From Phellopilus nigrolimitatus (taxonomy: Eukaryota > Basidiomycota > Agaricomycetes > Hymenochaetales > Hymenochaetaceae), in contig JAJOHG010000442.1 of NCBI GenBank assembly GCA_021029095.1, forward strand, positions 1 through 19,683: a DNA stretch of 19,683 bases. Direction: 5' to 3'. This document shows positions 9,848-18,667 of this stretch, piece by piece. Position 1 is the first letter of the stretch, and every line of letters starts with the position of its first letter. The position numbers were made by a program, and so were the translations under genes. The notes beneath the pieces are model-generated. The model was not told where the DNA came from, searched no databases, and saw only the letters and a program-made list of their open reading frames with translations.

Positions 9848-10900
9848 CTACCTTGACCCCTTGAACAACTCGGGCCATACCGTCCTGAGCCCTTCGAGCG
9901 TATCAACCTGGATGCGTTCACCGAGATCGGTGGTTCCCCGGCCCGGGGTCACCGAGTGGATGGTCCTTTTGACGCCGCCTTCGGTTGTCTCAAGCCCAGT
10001 TTCGCAAAAGTGCACGCAGCGACCCCAGCTGAGGCGTCTGGCAGCGTCGACATTTGTCTCTGTATGGCGTAACTAGTGAGGTAGAGCAGCATCACGCAAG
10101 AGATGGCGGCGCACTGCTGTCATCGATGAAGTAACATTTTGAAGGGTCTGTGGCGCCCGCTTTCTTCATCGCCTGTCATATGCAGATTTTGAATCGTTAG
10201 ACACGCCGAGTACATTACAGGTCCATCTCTCACGGCGTGATAGAATTCCGGCTCCGGTTTGCAGAAAAAGTCCTTCTGCGCATAGTCGCAAAAGACGACG
10301 CCCTCGAACTGATCCTCGATTTCGAGGATTCGCAGTACCCTGCGTGCATGCTGTCGCATTCAGCCGTGTAGTGTGCGCTGCAGCGGAGGGGAGAATAGGA
10401 GGTGGCCACTAACGGTGACGTATGCATTGGTGAGCGCCCACACGCGCACTTTGGACCGGTCGATGTCCTGGAGGAGCTTGCGCACGGCGGGGTTAGGGTG
10501 GATCATCTCCTCCAAGGGGAGCATTCCTAACGCCAGAGAGTTGAGGTGGTGTAGCGCTGCTAGTGAACGAGACGAGACGAAATGCCTACCATCGCAGCGC
10601 CGGTCGAAATCCAGGGTGTCAACATCGTGGTGGCGCACGAGACCACGCAGAGCCAGACCGTACGTTTTATAGTACTTGAGATGCAGCGCAGAGGCCTCGG
10701 CGTCGTCGAGGCCGAGGGAGACAAAATAGGCGTGGATGCGCTGGCCCATCGCATCTGCGATATTGGAGCTGGCGGAGTAGAGCGTATTGTCGATGTCGAA
10801 CCAGACGATAGCCCTATCATCTGCTGTACAATAAATGACATTCGGTACTGAAAGACAGTTATATTGGTGTTGATGAGCAGAGCACACCTGGAGGGTCCAT
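9848..10900 (-). CDS. HAD-family pyrimidine 5'-nucleotidase (Sdt1/Phm8 type)
   Basis: Soluble phosphatase expected to remove phosphate from nucleoside monophosphates (UMP/CMP for Sdt1; NMPs or lysophosphatidate for Phm8). Six exons, 10900-10888, 10820-10590, 10526-10414, 10350-10234, 10172-10115 and 10059-9848, give 247 residues; the first exon is only 13 nt. HAD motif I is WFDIDNTLYS (D13, D15), motif II ALTNA, motif III the Lys of FCKPEPEFYH (K150) and motif IV YFIDDS (D175, D176). LRGLVRHHDVDTLDFD and LPLEEMIHPNPAVRKLL are typical of the fungal Sdt1/Phm8 branch, and the tail ends near VDTLEGLRTVWPELF. All catalytic residues are intact. The 3' end abuts the PHAF1-like gene. Substrate choice cannot be told from sequence. 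Confidence 0.92.
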
Positions 10901-11232
10901 CGAGCTAAGTGGTGCGATGGAATAATGCAAGAGTGGATGAATGCACCCCGCCGATCTCTACGCCTTGTTTGGATTGGCAGGTAAATGACTTGAAAGCAAG
11001 CCTCGGTCTAAATTGCATAGGCTTGATACATGGTTTGCACTGGCAGTCTGTTCATCTGCAAGCACCAGTCCAGCTTCAGGTTGTTCAGCGCAGTAAAAGA
11101 AGGTAAACATAGAGCGCCGTGCGAAGCCGGCCGCGAGCTCGGCTCGGCTCGGCTCGGCTCGCGGCGACTCGCGGGCGATCAGTCGTCCACTGCGACCGAC
11201 ACTCGACATCCGCGACCTCAACACCTTCAAAA
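10901..11232. promoter_or_regulatory. Divergent promoter, nucleotidase / eL6
   Basis: Region between the nucleotidase start (minus) and the inferred eL6 leader. It includes a GC-rich block at about 11115-11175 with a tandem CTCGG/GGCTC pentamer array (about 11136-11161). The stretch 11190-11232 is C-rich and A-rich, like a ribosomal-protein mRNA leader. Transcription starts are inferred, not seen. Confidence 0.4.
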
Positions 11233-11428
11233 GTGAGCATTTATGTCTCTACGTCCTCTAGCTACTTCCTGGGAGGGCTGTCGTCTGCTTCTGTAGAGAT
11301 TGGACGCATTGTGACAGGCAGGATGGGGTGGATGGGTGGATTTGGGCTGGATGGACTTCTCACACCCCCGACCTTTGGACGGAAACAGACGCGATACTGA
11401 CCGTGTACCTCCTCTCTCTCTCTCACAG
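11233..11428 (+). other. Putative 5' UTR intron of the eL6 gene
   Basis: GTGAGC at 11233 looks like a donor. A long pyrimidine tract of CT repeats followed by CACAG ends immediately before the ATG at 11429, a strong acceptor. This would be a 196-nt leader intron whose splice places the start codon at or next to the exon boundary, common for fungal ribosomal-protein genes. A frame does run upstream through the tract, but conserved sequence begins only at 11429. Confidence 0.6.
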
Positions 11429-12215
11429 ATGGCTCGCAGCAAGGAACTCGTCCCCGGCGTCGGCCGCCTCTCCCGCTCCCAGGTCAAGGACCGCCGCGGC
11501 TTCCACAAGGGCCTCAAGAAGTCCACCAAGCCCGCCGCCCCCGAGACCCCCGCCTACATCGAGAAGCAGATCGGTGGTGACAAAAACGGCGGCTCGCGCC
11601 TCGTCCCCACCTCCAAGGCCTCCCGCTTTTACCCCGCCGAGGACGTCCGTCTGCCCAAGAAGAGCCGCAAGGTCGCGAAGCCCACCAAGCTCCGCGGCTC
11701 CATCACCCCCGGATCCGTCCTCATCCTCCTCGCCGGGCGCTTCAGCGGGAAGCGCGTCGTCTTCCTCAAGCAGCTCGACTCTGGGCTGCTCCTCGTCACC
11801 GGTCCGTACAAGGTCAACGGCGTGCCCCTCAGACGGGTCAACCAAGCCTACGTAATCGCGACCCAGACCAAGATTGACCTCGGCGACTACAAGGTGCGCT
11901 CTTTTTGTGTCCTTTCATGCAGGAAGAGGTGTCCTGAGTACGAAAATTTGGAAACAAACGCAGGTCGACGAAAAGGTCAACGACGTCTACTTCGCCAAGA
12001 CCAAGTCTAAGGGCCCCAAGTCTGCTGAGGAGGAGTTCTTCGCCGAGGGAAAGCCCAAGGAAAAGGAGGCGCTTCCCGAGTCAAAGTCGACCACTCAGAA
12101 GGAGGTCGACGCTGCTGTCATTGCTGGCATCAAAAAGACCGATAACCTCGCCAAGTACCTAAAGGCCACCTTCGGCCTTTCGAAGGGCCAATTCCCCCAC
12201 AACCTGGTGTTTTAG
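11429..12215 (+). CDS. RPL6: 60S ribosomal protein L6 (eL6)
   Basis: Structural protein of the large cytosolic ribosomal subunit. Two coding exons, 11429-11893 and 11964-12215, give 238 residues. The KOW/SH3-like core has [20 protein letters not shown] and [20 protein letters not shown], followed by [20 protein letters not shown], all typical of eL6. The C-terminus has a Lys-rich linker and ends [17 protein letters not shown], like other fungal eL6 proteins. The start [19 protein letters not shown] lies directly after a CACAG acceptor. Codon use is strongly C-biased at third positions (CTC, GTC, AAG), clearly more than the neighbours, as expected for very high expression. Confidence 0.96.
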
Positions 12216-12644
12216 GCCGCGGACTGGGGTTTTGTAGGCTATTGGGTTTGGTTGTCGGCGAGAGTCGAGATTCGAGGGAAGTTATGGCAGCGCGTTGTTT
12301 CCTCCGCATATTTTCTATGACCTGTTTCCATACTCCCAAACAATCGCTATGTCATGCTGTTCATGCTCTCGTTTTTATGCTCTCATTGACATGACATGTA
12401 TAAATGTGCTAGCGGAACCCGAGTAAAATCGCTCTTCGGGAAAAGAATGTCTGCTCACGCATCGATGACTGTGAATAGTATATACATGGCATCACTAATG
12501 GAATTGTCGACAAAGACGAATCGTCCAGTTTCGCAGACATCGTGTGCCCCAAACCAGATCTGTTCCAAGCAAAAAACAGCGTGATTTTTCGCAAGTGCTT
12601 CAGTCAAGGCGGAAATCGGGTTGAGTGACCTGTGACTCTATGTC
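12216..12644. other. eL6 3' region and COX18 upstream region
   Basis: About 430 bp between two same-strand genes. The left part is T-rich and presumably the eL6 3' UTR. The right part should hold the COX18 promoter. No further gene recognised. Confidence 0.5.
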
Positions 12645-13894
12645 ATGGCTCCTCCCTCTACGGCCGCCTTTATCATGCTAGCTGCCCGCCGCTATGCTCC
12701 CATAAAACACAGGGTATGGCGGCCTCCCGCCAACTATTCCTCGGCGTCGCGTCACCGTGCGTTGTGGACGACGAGCGTACAGTCGTTCACAGACGGCTTC
12801 CTCGACCTCTCCCTCGCGCTACCTTGGCCGGTCTCCTTCCCGCCGTACGCATCGACGATTATTCTAACCACCGTGCTTTCACGCCTCGCCTTCACGCTTC
12901 CGGTCTCCATCTGGGTCAGCCCTTTTTCCTGCGCTGGCGTCTACTCTGAAAAAAAATACCTATGCGGCAGCAATGTTTTTGTTTGAATCCTCTCGCAGGC
13001 AAAAAGACGGCAATGGCGTCTTGAAGAAGACGTCGTTCCGGAATTGAAGGCGTACAGAAAAGACGCGGCCATCCGCATTGCCCAGGAGATGAAGTTCGCG
13101 GGCCTCGGAAAACATGGCATCGAGCATTTCAGGAAGGTGCACTTGGAGAGGCTAAAGCGCGCGGTACGCCTTCCCTTCAATGCTACATGATGACGAGCTA
13201 ACATTTGCCGTTCTCTTGCAGGTAGACACTCGCCGACGCGAGCTCTTCGTCGCTCATTCATGCGCGCCAATGCCGACGATGCTCGTCCCCGCACTTACCC
13301 AGCTGCCGCTCTTCGTCGTCTCTACCGCGCTTTTTTCGTCACTCGCCATTCGGCCGACGCCGCTTGACGACGAGGCGTTCCTCACGTTGACGTCCCTCGC
13401 GCGACCAGATTCGTCGGGTGCGCTGCCCGTCGCGCTGGGGCTCGTGACGCTCGCGAACGTCGAGACCGGCGGGTGGTTCGTCGGCGCAGAGCGCGCCGCG
13501 CGCAACGCGCAGATAGAAGAGGGCATCGCAAAGTCTGCTGCAAAAAGGCGCGAGGAAGGCGCGCCGGTGGTCCCGCGAACGAAAGACGTTGTGCAGGGCG
13601 CACTCCGGATACTGTCGGTGCTCAGGATTGTGATAGGCGTGATGGTGGACGGGGTGCGTACACGTTTGCATAAATTTGTGAAAATTATCCTCACCTTGTT
13701 CTTCTTTTTCGCCTCTGATAAAATAGTCTGTCATCGTATACTGGCTGTCGTCAGCGACTTTTGGCCTCTTCCAGTCCTGGGGCTTCAACTGGTGGGATGC
13801 GCGCCGTGCAGAAAGACGGAGTTCTCTGGTTGAGGAACCTCAATCTCAAAAGCCGCAGCCTGTGTCCCGCAAAAAGTTGAAAGTGAAATCATAA
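12645..13894 (+). CDS. COX18: Mitochondrial inner-membrane insertase Cox18 (Oxa1/YidC family)
   Basis: Inserts the C-terminal part of Cox2 across the inner mitochondrial membrane during cytochrome c oxidase assembly. Four exons, 12645-12914, 12999-13163, 13222-13653 and 13727-13894, give 344 residues. The N-terminus (MLAARRYAPIKHRVWRPP, after MAPPSTAAFI) is basic and free of acids, like a mitochondrial presequence. The core starts at FTDGFLDLSLALPWPVSFPP. TM1 is ASTIILTTVLSRLAFTLPVS, followed by a charged coiled loop (WAKRRQWRLEEDVVPELKAY). TM2 is near MPTMLVPALTQLPLFVVSTA, then ALPVALGLVTLANVET. The last TM is SVIVYWLSSATFGLFQSW, ending in the typical WWDARRAERR. All junctions keep frame. 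Cox18 is preferred over Oxa1 from the loop and the short basic C-terminus without a long coiled tail. Confidence 0.9.
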
Positions 13895-14281
13895 CTTCAA
13901 GGCATTACTTTTTTTTTTTACCTTGACTCCACTGGCGGGATTAGATCAAGAATCCTCGAAACGGAGAATGAGCCTTCAAAGTGAGTTGCTTCAATGACCC
14001 CGGCTACTTCTATTTCGAATGATTATAAAAAGTGGTTGAGGGAGCCCGGTAACAATTCCTGCTCTGTGCAGAGAATCTGTGGTCCTCCGTGATTTTTTCT
14101 TGATCTAATATGACTTTTCTTATTCTTTTTCTTCAATATTATTCCTAGGAACTCACTAACCATCTCATCGACAGGCCGTCTTCTCCAACAGTAAGATGTC
14201 CTGCATGGATCCGTATTGAAGTAGTCTAGTCCTTCCTTGCAAATGTAATAATTCTATCTACGGAGAACATGCAATTCTACC
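13895..14281. other. Tail-to-tail intergenic region
   Basis: About 390 bp between the stop codons of COX18 (plus) and the small membrane-protein gene (minus). It contains a T run at about 13909-13919, TATAAAA at about 14023 and T-rich sequence at 14091-14145. I looked for tRNA and spliceosomal RNA motifs and found none. Confidence 0.5.
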
Positions 14282-14875
14282 TCATTTTGTTTTATTGGGT
14301 CCTCCCTTTTCTCCCTTCTCCTGCCTGTCCCGCTTATCCACATATCGCCAGATGCCTAAGTGCCACATTGCCCTCGGCACAAGGAGGGACAGTCCGAGCA
14401 AGAGGGTCATCCACAGCATTGGACTCCAACTGCGCACGTCCCACCGACTCTCGCCGAGGGCCCACAGCGTCACCCCGACGTGGAGCACATCGCCCACGAG
14501 CAGCGGCGTAAGCAGAGCGCGCACGATCTTCTCCTGGAGGGCAGGCGCAAACGCAAGATGCCGCGCACAGGCATGCAGGACGAAGGCATTGACGACGCCG
14601 ATGAGCGCGCAGACGTGCGCGAGCTGCAGGACGGTCACGAGCGTCGCAAGCGGGAGCTCCCCCGGCGGACCGCCGGACGGCCAGGGCGCCTGGTTATCGT
14701 GCGTCTGTGAAGGCTGTGAATCAGAAAACGCGAACGGGTGAGAACGAGAACTGTCTGGAAAGCGCACCTTCTGCGGCGAGGCGATGGCCCCGATGAATCC
14801 CGCAAGAGTCAACAACGGCTCGTAGACCCCGAATAAAACATAGTAGAAAGTCGGAATCGCTGAAGTGGGAGCCAT
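14282..14875 (-). CDS. Small four-helix fungal membrane protein (DUF7704-like)
   Basis: Two exons, 14875-14768 and 14704-14282, give about 176 residues. Four hydrophobic segments are visible: FYYVLFGVYEPLLTLAGFIG at the N-terminus, LATLVTVLQLAHVCALIGVV, a third around VRALLTPLLVGDVLHVGVTL, and a fourth around MLWMTLLLGLSLLVP. The tail is short and Lys/Glu-rich. The family is widespread in fungi with no known function; the DUF assignment is from memory of its layout and not certain. The intron is ambiguous. Acceptor CAG at 14707-14705 gives a 63-nt intron and ASPQKTHDNQAPW, which I prefer. An earlier CAG gives 54 nt and adds PSQ. Because both lengths are multiples of three, reading through is also open. 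Confidence 0.75.
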   Translation of the reverse strand: MAPTSAIPTFYYVLFGVYEPLLTLAGFIGAIASPQKVRFPDSSRSHPFAFSDSQPSQTHDNQAPWPSGGPPGELPLATLVTVLQLAHVCALIGVVNAFVLHACARHLAFAPALQEKIVRALLTPLLVGDVLHVGVTLWALGESRWDVRSWSPMLWMTLLLGLSLLVPRAMWHLGIWRYVDKRDRQEKGEKGGPNKTK

Positions 14876-15691
14876 GTCGTGGACGTGAGGGTCGGGGCTA
14901 CACCCTGCTGAGGACTCTGAGCTCGGACCCGGTCATCACGCAAGCTTTACTGTAATAGAGAAACAGGTCGAGCACGGGTGTAATTTTATCACGCGAATCA
15001 CAACAATGATCATTGAGCCGGCCCTAAAGGTCCTCCTTTATCTGAATTTACAGCTCGCTTTTCCAGCTTTTTTCTTCATCTTACATCAAGGTCTGAAGTA
15101 TACCAAGGCAGCAGAGCATTCGCCTCCAGCTCTGCTTATAAGCCTAATGGCGACGACCGAGAGCAACGCGTCGAGGATTATAATGCGTTGCCCGATGGAA
15201 CTTTTTGTGTCGCTCGGGCAGGGCTTCGCTTTCTTCTGACATTTCCTGCTTCGTTCTCCCGATATACATGTTGTTCTCACTATTTTGTCGCTATTTCGAC
15301 GACTGCGGATTCTCTGCTGAAGAATGCCGTATGTATAGATACCGTATGGGAGGCCTTCAAGGCAGTTATGTCTGCGTATGAGAATAAATCTACATTGCTA
15401 GCTTAGTTGTGTGCTCCGCAGCCACTTCCGCTTCGGCTGACTTGCATATCCGCAGAATGAAGCACCCGTGGTTTTCATAATCGTGTGTCCAAGAAATGTT
15501 GTGTAACTAGTGTTCATTGGACGATGCTAGATTGTCTTACCCACCTGTGAGAGTATCGACGCTTGCGGTAAAATGAATTCCATTGTGCGACGTTGTTGCT
15601 CGGTGTCGCTCGGTGCCGAAGCCGCCGATCCCGACTGCCTTTCTCGTTACTCGAACTGTCCCAGACTGCCTACACTCTGCTCCCGCCTTTG
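14876..15691. other. Long divergent intergenic region
   Basis: About 815 bp between the starts of the small membrane-protein gene (minus) and the fluoride exporter gene (plus), the largest divergent gap between recognised genes here. It contains frames up to 77 codons (for example from 15006, hydrophobic at its start), but none resembles a known family or splices convincingly. A 7-bp hairpin stem (TGCCCGA with TCGGGCA) lies near 15188-15222. An isolated ACGCGT is at 15166. Confidence 0.45.
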
Positions 15692-17048
15692 ATGGCGTCC
15701 GGCTCGTCGTCGAACAGCAAGGATATAGAGAAGGAGACGCTTCGTGCAGAAGACCTCGAAAAGGCCGAACAGCCGCCCCCTCCCCACCGCGCTGATGAGG
15801 TCGCAGACGCCATCTACCCGCCCACGCAGGAACATGTCGGCGACGCCGAGTCGCTCGCAAGCGTTAATCTGCCTCCAAGCGAGGCAGAGGTCGAGGAGGG
15901 TGGCCTCCCCGGAGCCAAGCCAAGCCAGATCGCGAAAACGTACGCGACGTTCTCCCTGCCGGCCATCACCTCGCTCATGGCCCCGTCGGTGTTCGGCGTG
16001 CTCGCACGACTGGGTCTGCTCGCGATCACGGGCTACGATGAGCACGCGGTATTCCCGCTGGCATGGGTTCAGGCGGCAGGATGCCTCATCATGGGGTTCA
16101 CTCTGGGCTTAAGAGACCAAATTGGTGCTTAGTGCGTATGTGCGACCTCGGTTTCTGGTGAACTACGTGAAGTAACGGGTGAAGGACAGTTATGGGCCGT
16201 TATACACCGCAATAACGACAGGTATGCATGCCGCTCTTTGGAAAATCACCAGCTTGGCTGACACCTTGCGTTTCGCAGGTTTCTGCGGCTCGTTAACGAC
16301 GTTCTCAAGTTGGCAACTTGACGTCTTTCTCTCCTGGGCAAATACTCAGGACGCACACAGGGACTGGTTTCGCGATGTGAGTTCTGATTCTCGTGCGGAA
16401 AGAACAAGGAACCCTGAATTGTTTGAACAGGTCATAGATGGTCTTGCGAAAACGATATTCACACTTGCTATTTCTCTTTCCTCTGTAACATTGGGTCTTC
16501 ATCTCGCTCGACAGGTGTCGCGTTTCATCCCACGCATAAAACCTGCCCCTCCTCTTGCTCGTCATATTTTTAGAGTGCTCTCAGTTCTCGTCTACGCTGC
16601 GACGTTACCCGCATATTTCAAGGCTTCGCCTTCCTTCCGGCACCAAGCGACCGCCGCGCTGCTCTTCTCCTTCCCGGGAACGCTCACGCGGTACGTCCTC
16701 GCGACGAAGCTCACGCCGCTCCTCACACTTTTCCCGCTCGGCACATTCGTCGCAAACACGGTCGGTTCCGCGCTCCTTGGAGTGTTTCACGTGTTGCAAC
16801 GCAGGTCAGCGCAGCCTTCCCCAAATGCCTGTGCGATCTTGCAGGGCCTGATGGACGGATACTGCGGGTGCCTGACAACAGTGAGCACGTTTGCGGTTGA
16901 AGTAGGGGCGCTAAAGGCGAGAAGAGCATGGCTGTATGTGGGACTGAGCTGGGCTGTTAGCCAGCTGCTTTTGCTTATAGTTATGGGTGTATCATGGTGG
17001 GGAGCCGACATAAATGAAAGCCGGATGTGCGCATTTGCATTGAGTTAA
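15692..17048 (+). CDS. FEX1: Fluoride export protein FEX (fused double CrcB domains)
   Basis: Plasma-membrane fluoride channel that protects the cell from fluoride. Exons are about 15692-16126, 16185-16221, 16279-16376 and 16431-17048, giving about 395 residues. A hydrophilic acidic N-terminus of about 85 residues precedes the first CrcB unit. Its signature is GFCGSLTTFSSWQLDVF, and the second unit has DGYCGCLTTVSTFAVEV. GTFVANTVGSALLGVFHVLQ is a conserved pore helix of the second unit. The start at 15692 is chosen because the 33 upstream in-frame codons look non-conserved. The first junction is a problem. In frame the exon reads IGA-TAG-TGC, then a good GTATGT donor at 16136, so the best donor lies one codon past a stop. 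A weak GC-AG intron (16127-16184) would give IGDSYGPLY, which fits the family length. The GT at 16125 breaks the frame. The gene may be intact with a GC donor or may carry a nonsense change. Confidence 0.85.
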
Positions 17049-17117
17049 TATCCAATGATATAGACAATAAGCACCTGACGTCGCGGCATTTTCTCGCGAA
17101 TGTGAAGGATGGAGAGT
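17049..17117. other. Very short tail-to-tail spacer
   Basis: Only 69 bp lie between the stop codons of the fluoride exporter gene (plus) and TspO (minus). The two transcripts must overlap at their 3' ends if they have ordinary UTRs. Confidence 0.7.
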
Positions 17118-17962
17118 TCAATCCTTCTTGACAATATCCTTATTTCTGTTCAACCACCAAATTCCTCCATTGAGATACGTGGCGAAGCCTAGCCAAGCAC
17201 AATAAGGGACCAGAAAGTATGTGCTCTTTCCTCCCGTTGGTCCGTGCAGTGTTTTCTGAAGAAAAATGATCGATTATCTTCATGGTGCAGAAATCATATT
17301 AAACAGACTTACAGTAAGGTATGCCACGATTCCGGTAAGCGCTGTGATGTCGACTAACGCCAGACCAGGCTGCCCAGCCATCAAGAAATGGGTAAATAAA
17401 GTCAGCTACGTGCCTAGGAAGCTCACCTTCTTGAGTTTGAAGAATAGAGGAGTCCAGAGGAAGTTGAGTCCGAGCTGCCCGTAGTATAATGCAAGACCTA
17501 AGGATGCATCATCACTGAAAATGCACGTCAAATGGATGAAATAAATTTAGTCCAGAATGCATACCGAATAGGTGAGGGAAAGCCCGAGTCAATCGCCTTT
17601 GCAGCGAGGTGCGACGCATAGCCCATGCCTGTCCAGGAAAATGTTAATGAGCACCTTTCAAATAATTTGGGTTTTATTTTTGCGCTGCTCCCGCACCGAT
17701 GTAAAGCAGGGACCATGCTACAGGGAAAGATTTGCTGGGAGGCCTTCCTGGAGGGGACGCAAGGCTCTTTTGTTGTATAAAAGTAAGTGCTCTCATGGGC
17801 AATAATAAAATAAACAGAGCATACATTGTACCAATAACCCCGGACAGCCTTTCTGGTCGGCAAGCCACTCAGTGTTCCTATTGCAAGCGGGAGTCCGACC
17901 GCTGTCACAGGATTGCGAGCAATAGACAGGGATAGGCCCTGGAGGCCATCAATGATAGACAT
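17118..17962 (-). CDS. TspO/MBR family membrane protein (peripheral benzodiazepine receptor type)
   Basis: Five-helix membrane protein; relatives bind porphyrins and cholesterol and act in stress responses, in mitochondria or other membranes. Six exons, 17962-17825, 17766-17697, 17628-17565, 17514-17427, 17369-17313 and 17255-17118, give 184 residues, the normal size. Family blocks are NPVTAVGLPLAIGTLSG (helix 1), SLASPPGRPPSKSFPVAWSL continuing LYIGMGYASHLA (the W-x-x-LY-x-x-MGYAS motif), LALYYGQLGLNFLWTPLFF (the QLxLNxxWTPLFF signature), PGLALVDITALTGIVAYLT, and PYCAWLGFATYLNGGIWWLN near the end. No organelle-targeting presequence is evident. The opening MSIIDGLQGLSLSI may be an amphipathic helix. 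The gene shares a 144-bp promoter with the coiled-coil gene. Ligand and location are inferred only from the family. Confidence 0.93.
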
Positions 17963-18052
17963 GGTCGTCGTTCAAGAGCTGTTTATGGCCCAGCTTGGAG
18001 GTCAGAATATGATGATCATGATGATGTCATGGCTTTGCACAAATGGGATTCA

Positions 18053-18069
18053 ACGCGTTGTTGACGCGT
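18053..18069. promoter_or_regulatory. Second pair of MCB (ACGCGT) boxes
   Basis: ACGCGT at 18053-18058 and 18064-18069, 11 bp apart, lie about 38-54 bp upstream of the coiled-coil gene's ATG, in the promoter shared with TspO. The first is embedded in the palindrome CAACGCGTTG. Spacing and distance to the ATG resemble the pair at DPB2. MBF-type regulation is inferred. Confidence 0.55.
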
Positions 18070-18106
18070 CTCTCAAGATCGGCATCGGCCGGAAAACGGC
18101 TTGGTC

Positions 18107-18667
18107 ATGGACTACACGCCTCGCCACTCTCAGCCGTTCACGTTCGGGCAAGCTCTGCAACTCGAGATCCCTACCATAGCAACAGGTCCTCACTCTCATC
18201 TTCCTGCATTTCCTATCTTATGCGGACTTTGTGATAAACAGAAATTTCCCGGCTGGAAAACTCGCTCCAACATCTTAATCAGACGCAAGATGAACTGAAT
18301 GAACACCTGTCTGGCTCGTCCGAAGATGACCGCGAGCTACTGGATGCTGTGAAAGAGAACAACGCAGTCATGCACGTCCTTGCGTAGTCCTTTAACTTGC
18401 CTATTTTCTCTGGAATATTAACTATTTTGCTTTGATAGTGCTTCGCAGAAAGAGAGGATATCCATGCTGAAAATGGCACTAGAAGCAAAGGGTATAAATA
18501 CGTCGAGCGCTCACTATAACCCGACGAGCGGAGGTGGAGCTCTAACTACGGCGATGTACCACGATAGCTCACCTGCTCAAACATCGCAGCCGCAGCTTGC
18601 AAACGGTCAGGATGACGAAGCACTCGCAAACCATGGCGAAGACGAAGATGCAGGAATGTATCTGTAG
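18107..18667 (+). CDS. Small coiled-coil protein of unknown function
   Basis: Three exons, 18107-18185, 18242-18383 and 18439-18667, give 149 residues; all junctions keep frame. The start MDYTPRHSQPFTFGQALQLE leads into a coiled coil covering about residues 18-95: IPTIATEISRLENSLQHLNQ, TQDELNEHL, then ELLDAVKENNAVM and SQKERISMLKMALEAKG. A charged break (SGSSEDD) sits in the middle, so it may fold as a helical hairpin. The tail of about 55 residues is disordered and acidic (QDDEALANHGEDEDAGMYL). I think similar short proteins exist in other basidiomycetes, but I cannot name a function. The layout suits a small subunit or adaptor in a complex. The second intron's donor (GC then GTAGTC) is weak; the short HVLAA insertion there may be mis-spliced. 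Paired MCB boxes upstream hint at G1/S expression. Confidence 0.75.

Noticed and set aside
9756..10076. A 106-codon plus-strand frame
   Set aside because: It is antisense to the last exon of the nucleotidase, whose minus-strand reading (FCETGLETTEGGVKRTIHS) is conserved-looking and splices in frame.
11336..11428. N-terminal extension of eL6 starting at 11336
   Set aside because: The upstream codons cover a CT-repeat/CACAG splice acceptor, and conserved eL6 sequence starts exactly at 11429.
11328..11855. Long Ser/Pro/Arg-rich plus-strand frame and its minus-strand counterpart over eL6 exon 1
   Set aside because: They are out-of-frame shadows of the highly C-biased eL6 coding sequence.
13895..14281. 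Spliceosomal RNA or tRNA gene in the COX18 3' region
   Set aside because: No U1, U2, U4, U5 or U6 signature sequence, no tRNA A/B box pair and no cloverleaf could be found by eye.
15006..15239. Small hydrophobic protein between the four-helix protein and the fluoride exporter
   Set aside because: No recognisable family, no consistent splice partner and ordinary intergenic composition.
15500..15691. Fluoride riboswitch upstream of the fluoride exporter
   Set aside because: The crcB riboswitch is known from bacteria and archaea, and I see no matching conserved core here.
16179..17048. Reading the second FEX part as one continuous exon
   Set aside because: Two introns (57 and 54 nt) are multiples of three and stay open, but removing them restores the conserved TAITTGFCGS and WFRDVIDGLAK sequences.
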